Source: Alopecurus myosuroides
Lineage: Eukaryota; Streptophyta; Magnoliopsida; Poales; Poaceae
DNA length: 64,000 nt
Assembly (NCBI GenBank): GCA_028641055.1
Contig: CM054060.1
Coordinates: forward strand, 57,508,296-57,572,295
Direction: 5' to 3'
Shown here: in pieces, positions 30,828-43,726 of the stretch
How the letters are laid out: each line of letters opens with the position of its first letter
Numbering within the stretch: position 1 is the first letter of the stretch
Notes under the pieces: generated by a model
What the model was told of the DNA's origin: nothing
Database searches by the model: none
What the model saw: only the letters and a program-made list of their open reading frames with translations
Made by a program: the position numbers and the translations under genes

Positions 30828-33800
30828 TGTAACATCCCAGTGTTTGGGAGGTTATAAGGATCTAAATTCAATATGTGCATTTGCAAAGCATGCATCTAAA
30901 AGTACGGAAAATTTTGGTGCGAAAGTTTAAACGAAACAAAGTGACCAAAGTTTCACTTGACATGATGAAATAGGTCTAGTTCATCTAGTCAAGAGTATAT
31001 TTGGAGTTTCACTTGACATGATGAAAGTTTAAACGAAACAAGTATCTTAAGTAACTAAATCATCTGATTACTCAAACCATAATTCGTTGTGACCAATACA
31101 AACTCTCAACAACCTTAACCACAAGTCTTTAAGTGACTTGGGATAATTCATTAGATATCTACAACCCAAAAAGAGGTGAGTACCCAAATCACACAACTGA
31201 CAATCCTACTTCCACCAATGAGTATTACACAATTGAACCATCTCATCAACAGAGGTGTCATGTCCTCTCAAACAATAACTCTTTAAGTTATCAACCATTC
31301 ACACAACATCTTTCCAAATTATTTAGTACCTACTAAGTGAACCTTCACAAGTAAATAACCAAGATTTAATAGAACACAAATCATACAGACAGGTGTTAAC
31401 TCAAAACCCACAAGTGGAAAATGATATAATAATTGTATTAACATATTTATCGAATATGTACATATCTCATCAACCATAAAAGAAGTATCTTAAAGAAGAG
31501 ATAAATCTTCTTAAACTACTGTTAAACCTTGATCATTACATATGATATTCCCAAACCTCTATATCTGCATTATGATTACAAATGAAAAACATAAAATAAC
31601 AACATGACAGTCTGAGAAACTCACTGAGACTTAAATCATTAAACTCTAATAACCTTCACATGCTCATTGTTTCAAGCATCTTATACAAGTGAGCATATGA
31701 AACCTCAACACATCAATGAACCATTTGATCAACTTATTATCTTAAGTCCTCATTCCACAAACAGTCCACATTTGTATCAACATCAACATTCCACAACTAA
31801 AGTACCTATGGATACAAGTAATGGATAACAAGTTATAACCTCTATTAGAGGAGTTGAATTCATAGATAAATTAAACTAATCAAATATGAAACAAGTATCT
31901 ATTCTTTGGGAAATAAAATAATAAGTGTATGGAAGTATAATAAAAGCACGAACTAACTCTTAATCTAGATCTTGTTATTTTGACTAGACCATTCTATCTT
32001 GTTTTCAATCTTCTCGGAGGCATTCTACAAAAGAAGCACCCTCAAGAAAAGAGGAACTACCACCAGAAGATCTTCAGGAAGATTATTTAGAGTGTTCTAG
32101 AAGTGCTACTCCAATCTACTATAAGAGTATTTGGAAACTCTTATATCCTGATTTGATCTTATTAACTCTCTTGAAATAGTGTGATATTCCAATGTTAGTG
32201 TTATATAGAAGTAGTTTGGTAACAAGCTTGTACACCTTGTTAACAGATCACTTTTGTATACTCAAACAATTGAGTGTCATACACAAACAAACAGAAGATT
32301 GAATAACCTAGTACGTCTCAGCCTATTGTATATGAGTAGTAATTTGGAGGCAAGTCTGATCCACTTGTTAAAAAATTCTTCTTATATGCATATGGCAACT
32401 TGATGTCATAAAACAAACTTACATACTTTTATAATCATCTAAGTAAAATCTTTGCTTGGAATTACTGGTTGTTTTCATCACAAGGGTGAGACAGTTGAAG
32501 ATGGAATCCAAGAGCTGATCTTGCTTGCAAGTGACAAAGGCAGCACCTAAAGACTAGCAGCAACTAGAGACAAAGATATTGCAAGCAACAGAAGACCACA
32601 AGAAGCAATACTGCCTCAGTAAGGGAGCATAATAAATTATCTAGTGAATCATTAGGAAAAATATAAGAGAAACTATAACCTCTGTCAAGCTCATGAAAGA
32701 GGAGGAACTCATAATAATATGTTTAATGGAAACTATAACCTCTCCAGTAATTTTCATTTCTTTTTCTTCTACCTCGAGCCAGAAGGCAGAGGAGAACGTC
32801 GCGCTGCCACGCCGTCGTTGCCACCTCCTGCCTGTCTCCCTACTAACATTGATAAGACCAGGGGAAGACGTCCCCATCCACTCCACTCGTGCGCAGTAGC
32901 TCTCTCTCTTGTTGCCTCTGTGCCGCATAAACCAAAACCCTAACTCACAGCCGCCGCCGCCGTGTGCTCGATTCCGGCCACCAGGGGCGACGCCGTGCCT
33001 ACCACGAGCTTCGTCGTCATCTACTCTCTCTCCTCGTCGCATGCTGGGATGCCCTGGAGCCGAAGAATTTGGCCGTCGTCTTCAACTCCGGCCGCCGGCC
33101 GATTTTCAACGCCGCTGGCGATTCCGACCTTCCCTTGCCTCCCCGACAACTCCATCACCTTCCCCTTGCTCTAGTGAGCATCCTCGTTTCCTCGGTTCGC
33201 TCTCCCGTGCCTCGTACTTCACAGTCACCAATCCGCTGTCACCGCCGCCGCGCAATCTCACTGCCGATGATCTTTCGGCGACCATTTGGTCAAGGCGCTG
33301 CCACACGTAGACTCCCCAAGACCCCATCTACCTAGTGCAAGCAACCAATTACACCAATTCAAGGTTAATTGTCGAATTGCAGTTCAACAGGAGAAATCCC
33401 CTCCTGTGGTGATGTCACCCTGACGCCAGCATGACGTCAGGAGAATTATCCTTTTATTTTCTTTTTATTAAATCGTATATGATAGGTGGGTCCCACCTGT
33501 CATATAAAAAATAATTTAATTTTATTAATTCAATAACTTTAATTCTATAACTCAGAAAAATATAAAAATATATCAAATTAATCAGAGAAATATAATCTAA
33601 ATGTTTATGAACTTTTCAGGAATGTTTGATAAAATTTAAAATTAAATATTTCTTTAATTAAAATAAATCATTTAAAATTGAGAAAAATAATAAATAATTC
33701 ATAAATCAGAAAAATACAAGTTATATGCCAAAATGCTCCAAATGACAAATGCAACCTATCTATGATGTTTTCATAGTCATTCGACCAAGTTTTCATCTGT

Positions 33801-35964
33801 GCAATATTTGCCTAGTCATTTAATTCATTTAAAATTAATAAATTAACAACTTATTCAAATATTTTCAGAAAGCATCAAATGATATACCAAATTAAAGAGA
33901 AAAATATTTTCAACTTAAATATGTCAAACACAAGACATTTTGTTGAAATTATAAACTTTTTTCTAAAGGTATAATGGAATTCTATAATATTCCATTATAA
34001 CCAGAAATAGCTGCCACAACATTATTTCATTTTATTAATAAAACTCTCATGTTTTCACAACTACTAAACCTAACATCACTAGTCATTAGAAAGTTATGTG
34101 ATGATAGAGTTAGTTGTATTAGTCCCTCATTTTCAAATAAACTCTTTGTCATTAGCTCTACACCTTTGAGCATAAAATAAAATGTGTTTGTTATCTTTTC
34201 AAGAGTTGTTTTCTATGTATTACCATCTTATTACCTAACCATAAGTTGTCTACTTATAATTTAAACATGATAAAAAGTATTTGTTATATAAAAGTGAAAA
34301 CACATAAGTCTAAAAGGAATAACCACATCACCACAAGTAGTGAAACATTTCACCTAAAAGCTTTGTCACTAAGTTATGGTGTCGAACGTGGCTTACACTT
34401 GTAAGCCGGGGTGTTTTCCATGGTAATTCATAATGCATCTTATTACTATGCATGTATCATCTTGCCATTGTTTTCTGTAGTCCTTACAAGGACTGCTTTG
34501 CTATCTTTCAGATGTTTGGATTTCTCTACGCGACCCTCGAACCCGAAGACAAGGACTATTATGGTTATTTAAATCTCAGGCAAGTTCATCACTTGCTCAT
34601 ATCCTTTGTAGTATTTCATAACGAACTATTTGCAAAAACCCTATCGTATTACCACCTATGCTCAAAAGAATGCATGATCCTATTTTTATAATAATATGAC
34701 TAATTCAATGACTACCCGAGTGGTAGTGTTCTGTTTGGTGGGCGGATGGGACCATGGTAAGATGAATAGGTCAAAGGAAGGTTACATCTTCGTGGGAAAG
34801 TATTACCTAGGAATTAATCACAAATGCCGTCAGAACTCGGTGCGCCGTAAATACCGCGTTAACCATGGGTCTTCTATGGGGGGAGTAAGTCAGCTGTGAT
34901 CTTCTCTTGTTCGCATGTCAACGGGCTGCCAGAGACGTACGATGTAGGTCTTTCGAGACTACATGCACATGGGTGGGATCCCTTAATTCCCGCGGACTCT
35001 GGGGTCTATGATGGTCTGCCAGGGGCGCCTAGATATCCATCGTGAGGGGTGGAATCAGGGGTTCAACCTGCTGGTAGAAACGGGTGGGCATGCGTTGTGC
35101 GGAGAACCACGGTTTGGCTTGGACCAACAAACAGGACCCACACCTGAGTGAGAGTGGACAGGAATGTACACCGGGTTGTGCAATATAGTCTTGGTCGTCC
35201 ATGGGTAAAGTAACGCACCTCTGCAGAGTGTAAAAGGATGTGGCATGTTACCCCCTGTTCCGGGAAGGAACTGCGAACGCTACAGGAAAGGCAACTCCAT
35301 GAAGTTGTAGCTCCTGTGATGGTCTGACGGGCATAGTTTTCATAATTAAAAGCAACCTCTTGAAGAAATTTTTATAAAACCTTGCATTAGCTTATGAATC
35401 TTTCGAGTTTAAAGTTGTAGTTAGTGCATCAAACTACCCACTATATATCATGAACTTATTGAGTAACGCTTGTTACTCTTTCGTTCCCGTTTGATCCCAT
35501 ACTTAGAGTTGAAGTCCTATGGAAGCCGTCACCGTGAAGCCATCGCTACCTCATGAAGCTAGGTGGAGTGATCTCTTACTTAGCCAGTAAAGCATCGTCA
35601 TCAACAACGCTGGTGGAGGAGATTCTATCTAGGTGCAGGTGGAGAACATTCTCGGACTTAGCTGTTTCAAACCATAGGTTAGGGCTGACATCAGCCGTAG
35701 TGGATTTGGTTCTGAGCTAGAGCTATTCTCCAGTTTGGAACTTCGAATTGCTTCTTCTGATGTTTTATTTATAGGAGATCTTCTTGATTCATCAAAGAGA
35801 TTCTCACATTTTGTAATGAAGTTTGTATCATATAGTTTTGCCTGGTCCCGCTATGTTTCTGTTGTGCCACTCTGAGGGATGTAATATTCACAGGTAAGTC
35901 CTTCTGTGAGTATTATGTCATCGACTTGCACACTAGACATGCAGTGGTGTGCTGGGTCACCACA
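30828..35964 (+). repeat. 5' LTR of the giant-LTR element (5137 bp)
   Basis: AT-rich outer parts surround a GC-rich patch at about 32760-33330 that begins AAACCCTAACTC, resembling a plant 5' leader and perhaps the transcribed start. Compared with the right LTR this copy lacks about 820 bp at 32730/32747 and carries 34 bp of extra sequence near 31012-31045; both places show short copies of nearby sequence. Open frames in the GC patch lie in several registers and differ between the two LTRs, so they are not genes. Confidence 0.93.
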
Positions 35965-35966
35965 GA

Positions 35967-35979
35967 TGGTATCAGAGCG
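35967..35979 (+). other. Primer-binding site of the giant-LTR element
   Basis: TGGTATCAGAGCG starts two bases after the LTR end and matches the initiator tRNA-Met primer site exactly over its first 12 bases. Confidence 0.9.
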
Positions 35980-37775
35980 AAGCGACCTTAGGTTTAAAAC
36001 CTTTTAGGAGATCTGTAGGTTGGTAAAGACTATAGGAAGCCATCTTATCTAAATCAAATTTCCTACATGTATGATGATCATTCACTTGAGAATGATATAG
36101 TCATACTTGTATAGAATATTCTTACTCAACTTGAGTAAATCTACTTATCTATTTTCTTTATACCTAGGTATGAATAGTTAGAAGTTTAGAATCTATTAGT
36201 TTCATTAAGAAGAAGAATTCTGACATAGTCAGAGATGATCAAGACACAGATATGATTACCCCCATTCTATGAATGATTAGGACGGAGTAGAACCTGGTCT
36301 AGAGTGAGTGAAGTAGGCATCCACAAGGGATGTATGAAAATCATTAAGAGACATTTAGTTATGGTAACTATGGGGTATATACCATATCCTTAGTTATCAA
36401 GTCCAGAGGTGAATCACTATAGTATAGTATAGTATTAGAAGAAGGCATAAACATTGATGGAAGCTACATTACTACTCCTAAGGTGTGATCACAACATGAA
36501 GGATCAACGGATGCCATAAGAAGCTTATCATAATCAAGATGAAGTAATTCAATTGACATGGTGCTTAGTCCTATATGGAACCCAGTTAGACAACAACTAC
36601 TATAGGATCATTTGTCTGAGTTTATTCCATTGCAGTAAGGCATGTAATTGGAGTAATTACCGAGGCAAAGAGTGGTTGTGTAGACTAGGATTATAGGGTA
36701 CTATATACCTACTTGTAGTGTATAGCATTTAAGAGCCTTGGTACTTGAGATGCTTTACTCAAAGTACTGTTATTTCACAGGCTTTTGATACATGAGTGAT
36801 AAATGTATTTGGAATTTATTGGATCTTATTTGGATTTTTGATTGACTAGATCTGTACATGAAGATTGAACTTGATGTGCAAACACTGAGTTCTTTCTGGA
36901 TGTTACTGGTCTAGAGGGTATAGGATTAGTATGAGAGCGGTCTGAGTTATCAGCAGATTGATACAACTACCAAAGCTCTGGAAGACCGGGAAGTCAAGAA
37001 GGCAGAAGACAATGAAGCCACTTATGGGAATGGACCACAGACCACATCTTGCCTGGAGTTGGTGACATATTCCATCAACACATGGAGATATACCACAAGT
37101 GATGCTAAGAACATCACATGAGTAGCTATATTCGAGAAGAAAATAGGTAGAAGCTGAGAAATCTGATCATAGATTCACCGTGTAGAAGTTGAAACCCAAA
37201 GATATATAAGGACCATAGGAAGTAACTAGTGGAATAGGTTATAGTGACATATAGGAAAGAGTTAAAACTCGAGGAAACTCGAAGATATTTTCACTAATAA
37301 TTGAGTCTAAGTCAATGTACACTACGTTGTACAAGTTTATTTGAGCAGTCTTTCTCTTGAGACCATTAGATTGAACCAAATACAATTTTAACCATAGACA
37401 ATATCTAGTGTACCAGAAGAATCTTATTGGTTATTCATCACCTGGTGGATATACCAAATGTTCTTCGGAAAATTTTGAAAGATAGGAGATCATACCTATT
37501 CATCGGGGATTAAAACTTGATATCCACAACATGGTGGAAATACCACGTATTCTTCGTGAGACCATTAGGAAGGTTTAGTGATAAAACAAAGTTGTCATGA
37601 TAACAGGCAAAGTATTATATCGTAGTGCAAGACAGTGGAAGGTAAACAATCAACAGAAGAGGCTACACATGCCAAGGTCAACACAAGGAAACAATTGTGA
37701 AGAATCAACGGTCTACAGAAGTTCTCTCTACCTATCTTTACGTGAGAGAGGTTGAACTTCGGGACGAAGTTCTTG
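35980..37775 (+). other. Non-coding interior of the giant-LTR element
   Basis: AT-rich, with stops in all frames at short distances and no gag, zinc knuckle or polymerase motif on either strand. A perfect inverted repeat GAACTTCG-GGA-CGAAGTTC lies at 37754-37772, just before the polypurine tract. This remnant suggests derivation from a chromovirus whose coding part was lost. Confidence 0.8.
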
Positions 37776-37790
37776 TTAAGGGGGAGATAC
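37776..37790 (+). other. Polypurine tract of the giant-LTR element
   Basis: TTAAGGGGGAGATAC abuts the TGTAACATCC start of the right LTR, the expected site of plus-strand priming. Confidence 0.85.
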
Positions 37791-40700
37791 TGTAACATCC
37801 CAGTGTTTGGGAGGTTATAAGGATCTAAATTCAATATATGCATTTGCAAAGCATGCATCTAAAAGTACGAGAAATTTTGGCGCGAAAGTTTAAACGAAAC
37901 AAAGTGACCAACGTTTCACTTGACATGATGAAATAGGTCTAGTTCATCTAGTCAAGAGTACATTTGGAGTGATCTTTATAACAAGTATATTAAGTAACTA
38001 AATCATCTGATTACTCAGACCATAATTGGTTGTGACCAACACAAATTCTCAACAACCTTAACCCCAAGTCTTTAAGTGACTTGGGATAATTCATTAGATA
38101 TCTACAACCCAAAAAGGGGTGAGTACCCAAATCACACAACTGATAATCGTACTTCCACCAATGAGTATTACACAATTTAACCATCTCATCAACAGAGGTG
38201 TTATGTCCTCTCAAACAATAACTCTTTAAGTTATCAACCATTCACACAACATCTTTCCAAATTATTTAGTACCTACTAAGAGAACCTTCACAAGTAAATA
38301 ACCAAGGTTTAATAGAACACAAATCATACAGACAATGATATAATAATTGTATTAACATATTTATCGAATATCTACATATCTCATCAACCATAAAAGAAGT
38401 ATCTTAAAGAAGAGATAAATCTTCTTAAACTACTGTTAAACCTTGATCATTACATATGATATTCCCAAACCTCTATATCTGCATTATGATTACAAATGAA
38501 AAACATAAAATAACAACATGACACTCTGAGAAACTCACTGATAACTTTGACTTAAATCATTAAACTCTAATAACCTTCACATGCTCATTGTTTCAAGCAT
38601 CTTATACAAGTGAGCAGATGAAACCTCAACACATCAATGAACCATTTGATCAACTTATTATATTAAGTCCTCATTCCACAAATAGTCCACATTTGTATCA
38701 ACATCAACATTCCACAACTAAAGTACCTCTGGATACAAGTAATGGATAACAACAAGTTATAACCTCTATTAGAGGAATTGAATTGATAGCTAAGTTGAAC
38801 TAATCAAATATGAAACAAGTATTTATTCTTTGGGAAATAAAATAATAAGTGTATGGAAGTATAATAAAAGCATGAACTAACTCTTAATCTAGATCTTGTT
38901 ATTTTGGCTAGACCATTCTATCTTGTTTCCAATCTTCTCAGAGGCATTCTACAAGAGAAGCACCCTCAAGAAAAGAGGAACTACCACCAGAAGATCTTCA
39001 GGAAGATTATTTAGAGTGTTCTAGAAGTGTTACTCCAATCTACTATAAGAGTATTTGGAAACTCTTATATCCTGATTTGATCTTATTAACTCTCTTGGAA
39101 TAGTGTGATATTCCAATGTTAGTGTTATATAGAATTAGTTTGGTAACAACCTTGTACACCTTGTTAACAGATCACGTTTGTATACTCAAACAATTGAGTG
39201 TCATACACAAACAAACAGAAGAATGAATAACCTAGTACATCTCAGCCTATTGTATATGAGTAGTAATTTGGAGGCAAGTCTGATCCACTTGTTAACAAAT
39301 TCTTCTTATATGCATATGGCAACTTGATGTCATAAAACAAACTTACATACTTTTATAATCATCTAAGTAAAATCTTTGCTTGGAATTACTGGGTTTTTTT
39401 TCACCATAAGGGTGAGACAGTTGAAGATGGAATCCAAGAGCTGATCTTGCTTGCAAGTGACAAAGGCAGCACCTAAAGACTAGTGGCAACTAGATACAAA
39501 GATATTGCGGGCAAAAGAAGACCACAAGAAGCAATACTGCCTGAGTAAGGGATCATAAGAAATTATCTAGTGAATCATTAGGAAAAATATTAGAGAAACT
39601 ATAACATCTGTCAAGCTCATGAGAGAGGAGGAACTCATAATAATATGTTTAATGAAAACAAGTGTCAAGTATGAAATGATAACAAGCCCTTGCATCCATA
39701 TGTCTTGTGATATGTTGAGGTAGGGGAAAACAAATTAATTCCCTTGTTTTCTAGATCTTTCTCATACATATAACAAATATAGATAATAACAAAAAGTCAA
39801 CCATACATAACCATATAAATGATTACATTTTCAAATAACAACATTGGATAACCTCCATACTTGTAAACAAGGTGGAAAACAAACGAATAGATTCCAAAGC
39901 CACACATGTTCTCCACTTGATAAAGAACCTAATATATCAAACATGGCTTACACACAATATAAATAAATGCCCACCAGAATTGATAAGAACCTCAAAGATG
40001 AAAATAACAAAGCCATACAAAAGAAAACAAGCCCACTACCTAATCAAAAGCATTTGGTATGGCATGGAATAAAATATCCTATTTGGTGATTTTCATTTCA
40101 GTGCATTGAAACATTACCAAGTAATGCTACCAAATTATTTTCTAAAAAGAATTGTATCTAAAATTTTCCAATTAAGTTTTGTCACTTTGTTAACCACATG
40201 TGTTTTGTGTGGACATGATAATCATGCCTAAAATAACTGTAAAGCCATGTAATAAATTAAATGGAGTGAAAACAATAAAATCACTTAAAATTGAACACCC
40301 AAGAGAAAATACAAATATTCTCCAAATTCACCAAATCAAAATGTGGTGACTTGGGAAATTTGATAAGGTTTCTAAAAATGATTTTTATTAATTTTTCCAT
40401 TTACAAATAGACCCTGAAAACAGGGGTTTCTTCTCAGTTTTGTTAACAGAAGGACCGGTAGGTAATTTTTAAAAAACTGCTAGGGGGTTTTCCAGTAATT
40501 TTCATTTCTTTTTCTTCTACCTCGAGCCAGAAGGCAGAGGAGAATGTCGCGCTGCCACGCCGTCGTTGCCACCTCCTGCCTGTCTCCCTGCTCACATGGA
40601 TAAGACCAGGGGAAGACGTCACCATCCACTCCACTCGTGCGCAGTAGCTCTCTCTCTCGTTGCCTATGTGCCGCGTAAACCGAAACCCTAACTCACAGCC

Positions 40701-43700
40701 GTCGTCGCCGTGTGCTCGATTCCGGCCACCAGGGACGACGCCGTGCCTACCACGAGCTTCGTCGTCATCTACTCTCTCTCCTCGTTGAGCCTCGTATGGT
40801 AGGATGCCCTGGAGCCGAAGAATTTGGCCGTCGTCTTCAACTCCGGCTGCCGGCCGATTTTCAACGCCGCCGGCGATTCCGACCTTCCCTTGCCTCCCCA
40901 ACAACTCCATCACCTTCCCCTCGCTCTGGTGAGCATCCTCGTTTCCTAGGTTCGCTCTCCCATGCCTCGTACTTCACGGTCACCAAACCACTGTCACCGC
41001 CGCCGCGCAAGCTCACCGCCGATGATCTTTCGGTGACCATTTGGTCAAGACGCCGCCACCCGTAGACTCCCCACGACCCCATCTACCTAGTGCAAGCAAC
41101 CAATTACACCAATTCAAGCTTAATTGTCGAATTGCAGTTCAACGGGAGAAATCCCCTCTTGTGGTGATGTCACCCTGACGTCAGCATGACGTCAGGAGCA
41201 TTATCCTTTTATTTTTCTTTTTATTAAATCATTGACAGGTGGGTCCCACCTGTCAATTAAAAAATAACAGAAATAAATTTAATTTTATTGATTCAATAAC
41301 TTTAATTCTATAACTCAAAAAATATATCAAATTAATCAGATAAATATAATCTAAATGTTTGTGAACTTTTCAAAAATGTTTGATAAAATTTAAAATTAAA
41401 TATTTCTTTAATTAAATTAAATCATTTAAAATTGAGAAAAATAATAAATAATTCATAAAATCAGAAAAATACAAGTTATATACCAAAATGCTCCAAAATG
41501 AAAAATGCAATCTATCTATGATTTTTTCATAGTCATTCGACCAAGTTTTCATGTGTGCAATATTTGCCTAGTCATTTAATTCATTTAAAATTAATAAATT
41601 AACAACTTATTCAAATATTTTCAGAAAGCATCAAATGATATACCAAATTAAAGAGAAAATTATTTTCAACTTAAATATGTCAAACACAAGACATTTTGTT
41701 GAAATTATAAACTTGTTTCTAAAGGTATAATGGAATTCTATAATATTCCATTATAACCAGAATTAGCTGCCACAATATTATTTAATTTAATTAATAAAAC
41801 TCTCATGTTTTCACAACTACTAAACCTAACATCACTAGTCATTAGAAAGTTATGTGATGATAGAGTTAGTTGTATTAGTCCCTCATTTTCAAATAAACTC
41901 TTTGTCATTAGCTCTACACCTTTGAGCATAAAATAAAATGTGTTTGTTATCTTTTCAAGAGTTGTTTTCTATGTATTATCATCTTATTGCCTAACCATAA
42001 GTTGTCTACTTATAATTTAAACATGATAAAAAGTATTTGTTATATAAAAGTGAAACACACATAAGTCTAAAAGGAATAACCACATCACCACAAGTAGTGA
42101 AACATTTCACCTAAAAGCTTTGTCACTAAGTTATGGTGTCAACGTGGCTTACACTTGTAAGCCGAGGTGTTTTCCATGGTAATTCACGATGCATATCATT
42201 ACTATGCATGTATCATCTTGCCATTGTTTTCTGTAGTCCTTACAAGGACTACTTTGCTATCTTTCAGATGTTTGGATTTCTCTACGCGACCCTCGAACCC
42301 GAAGACATGGACTATTATGGTTATTTCAATCTCAGGCAAGTTCATCACTTTCTCATATCCTTTGCAGTATTTCATAACGAACTATTTACAAAAACCCTAT
42401 CGTATTACCACCTATGCTCAAAAGAATGCATGATCCTATTTTTATAATAATATGACTAATTGAATGACTACCCGAGTGGTAGTGTTCTGTTTGGTGGGCG
42501 GATGGGACCATGGTAAGATGAATAGGTCAAAGGAAGGTTCCATCTTCGTGGGAAAGTATTACCTAGGAATTAATCACAAATTCCGTCAGAACTCGGTGCG
42601 CTGTAAATACCGCGTTAACCATGGGTCTTCTATGGGGGGAGTAAGTCAGCTGTGATCTTCTCTCGTTCGCATGTCAACGGGCTGCCAGAGACGTCCGTTG
42701 TAGGTCTTGCGAGACTACATGCACATGGGTGGGATCCCTTAATTCCCGTGGACTCTGGGGTCTATGATGGTCTGCCAGGGGCGCCTAGATATCCATCGTG
42801 AGGGGTGGAATCAGGGGTTCAACCTGCTGGCAGAAATGGGTGGGCATGCGTTGTGCGGAGAAGCACGGTTTGGCTTGGACCAACAACCGGGCCCCACTCC
42901 TAAGTGGGAGTGGACAGGAATGTACACCTGGTTGTGCAACATGGTCTTGGTCGTCCATGGGTAAAGTAACGCACCTCTGCAGAGTGTAAAAGGATGTGGC
43001 ATGTTACCCCATGTTCCGGGAAGGAACTGCGGACGCTACAGGAAAGGCAACTCCATGAAGTTCTAGCTCCTGTGATGGTCTGACGGGCATAGTTTTCAGA
43101 ATTATAAGCAACCTCTTGAAGAAAGTTTTACAAAACCTTGCATTATCTTATGACTCTTTCGAGTTTAAAGTTGTAGTTAGTGCATCAAACTACCCACTAT
43201 ATATCATGAACTTGTTGAGTAACGCTCGTTACTCATTCGTTCCCGTTTGATCCCCTACTTAGAGTTGAAGCCCTATGAAAGTCGTCATCATGAAGCCATC
43301 GCTACCTCATGAAGCTAAGTGGAGTGATCTCTTACTTAGCCAGTAAAGCATTGTCATCAACAACACTGGTGGAGGAGATTCTATCTAGGTGCAGGTGGAG
43401 AACATTCTCGGACTTAGTTGTTTCAAGCCTTAGATTAGGGCTGACATCAGTCGTAGTGGATTTGGTTCTGAGCTAGAGCTATTCTCCAGTTTGGAACTTC
43501 GAATTGTTTCTTCTGATGTTTTATTTGCAGGAGATCTTCTTGATTCATTAAAGAGATTCTCAAGATTTTGTAATGAAGTTTGTATCCTATAGTTTTGCCT
43601 GGTCCCGCTGTGTTTCTGTTGTACCACTCTGAGGGATGTAATATTCACAGGTAAGTCCTTCTGTGAGTATTATGTCATCGACTTGCGCACTACACATGCA

Positions 43701-43721
43701 GTGGTGTGTTGGGTCACCACA
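37791..43721 (+). repeat. 3' LTR of the giant-LTR element (5931 bp)
   Basis: Colinear with the left LTR except that it keeps a segment of about 830 bp (about 39650-40490) missing there. Ends GGTCACCACA followed by CAGTT. The GC-rich leader-like patch lies at about 40500-41070. Since the extra segment joins smoothly on both sides and the left LTR has filler bases at the breakpoint, this copy is probably the ancestral form. Confidence 0.93.
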
Positions 43722-43726
43722 CAGTT
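43722..43726. repeat. Right target-site duplication (CAGTT)
   Basis: Identical to 30823-30827, directly after the terminal CA of the right LTR. Confidence 0.95.

Larger units (their letters stand above)
30828..43721 (+). mobile_element. Giant-LTR retrotransposon without coding capacity (LARD-like, 12.9 kb)
   Basis: Two LTRs of 5137 bp (30828-35964) and 5931 bp (37791-43721) start TGTAACATCCCAGTG and end GGTCACCACA. They flank an interior of only 1826 bp. Target duplication CAGTT at 30823-30827 and 43722-43726 is perfect. A primer site TGGTATCAGAGCG (35967) follows the left LTR and the tract TTAAGGGGGAGATAC precedes the right one. The interior has no gag or pol, so the element depended on a helper. 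The wording GAACTTCGGGACGAAGTTC just before the tract is what I know from Tekay/Del-type gypsy chromoviruses; this points to a chromovirus parent. LTRs differ by many substitutions and several indels, so it is clearly older than the Sirevirus. Confidence 0.93.

Noticed and set aside
32641..33335. Open frames in the GC-rich patch of the giant LTR, and at 40443-41065
   Set aside because: Open in several registers on both strands, lengths and residues differ between the two LTRs, and no domain is visible; more likely a transcribed leader.
34452..35246. Short ORFs repeated at 42133-43002
   Set aside because: They recur because the LTR is duplicated, start and stop at arbitrary points and have no recognised family.
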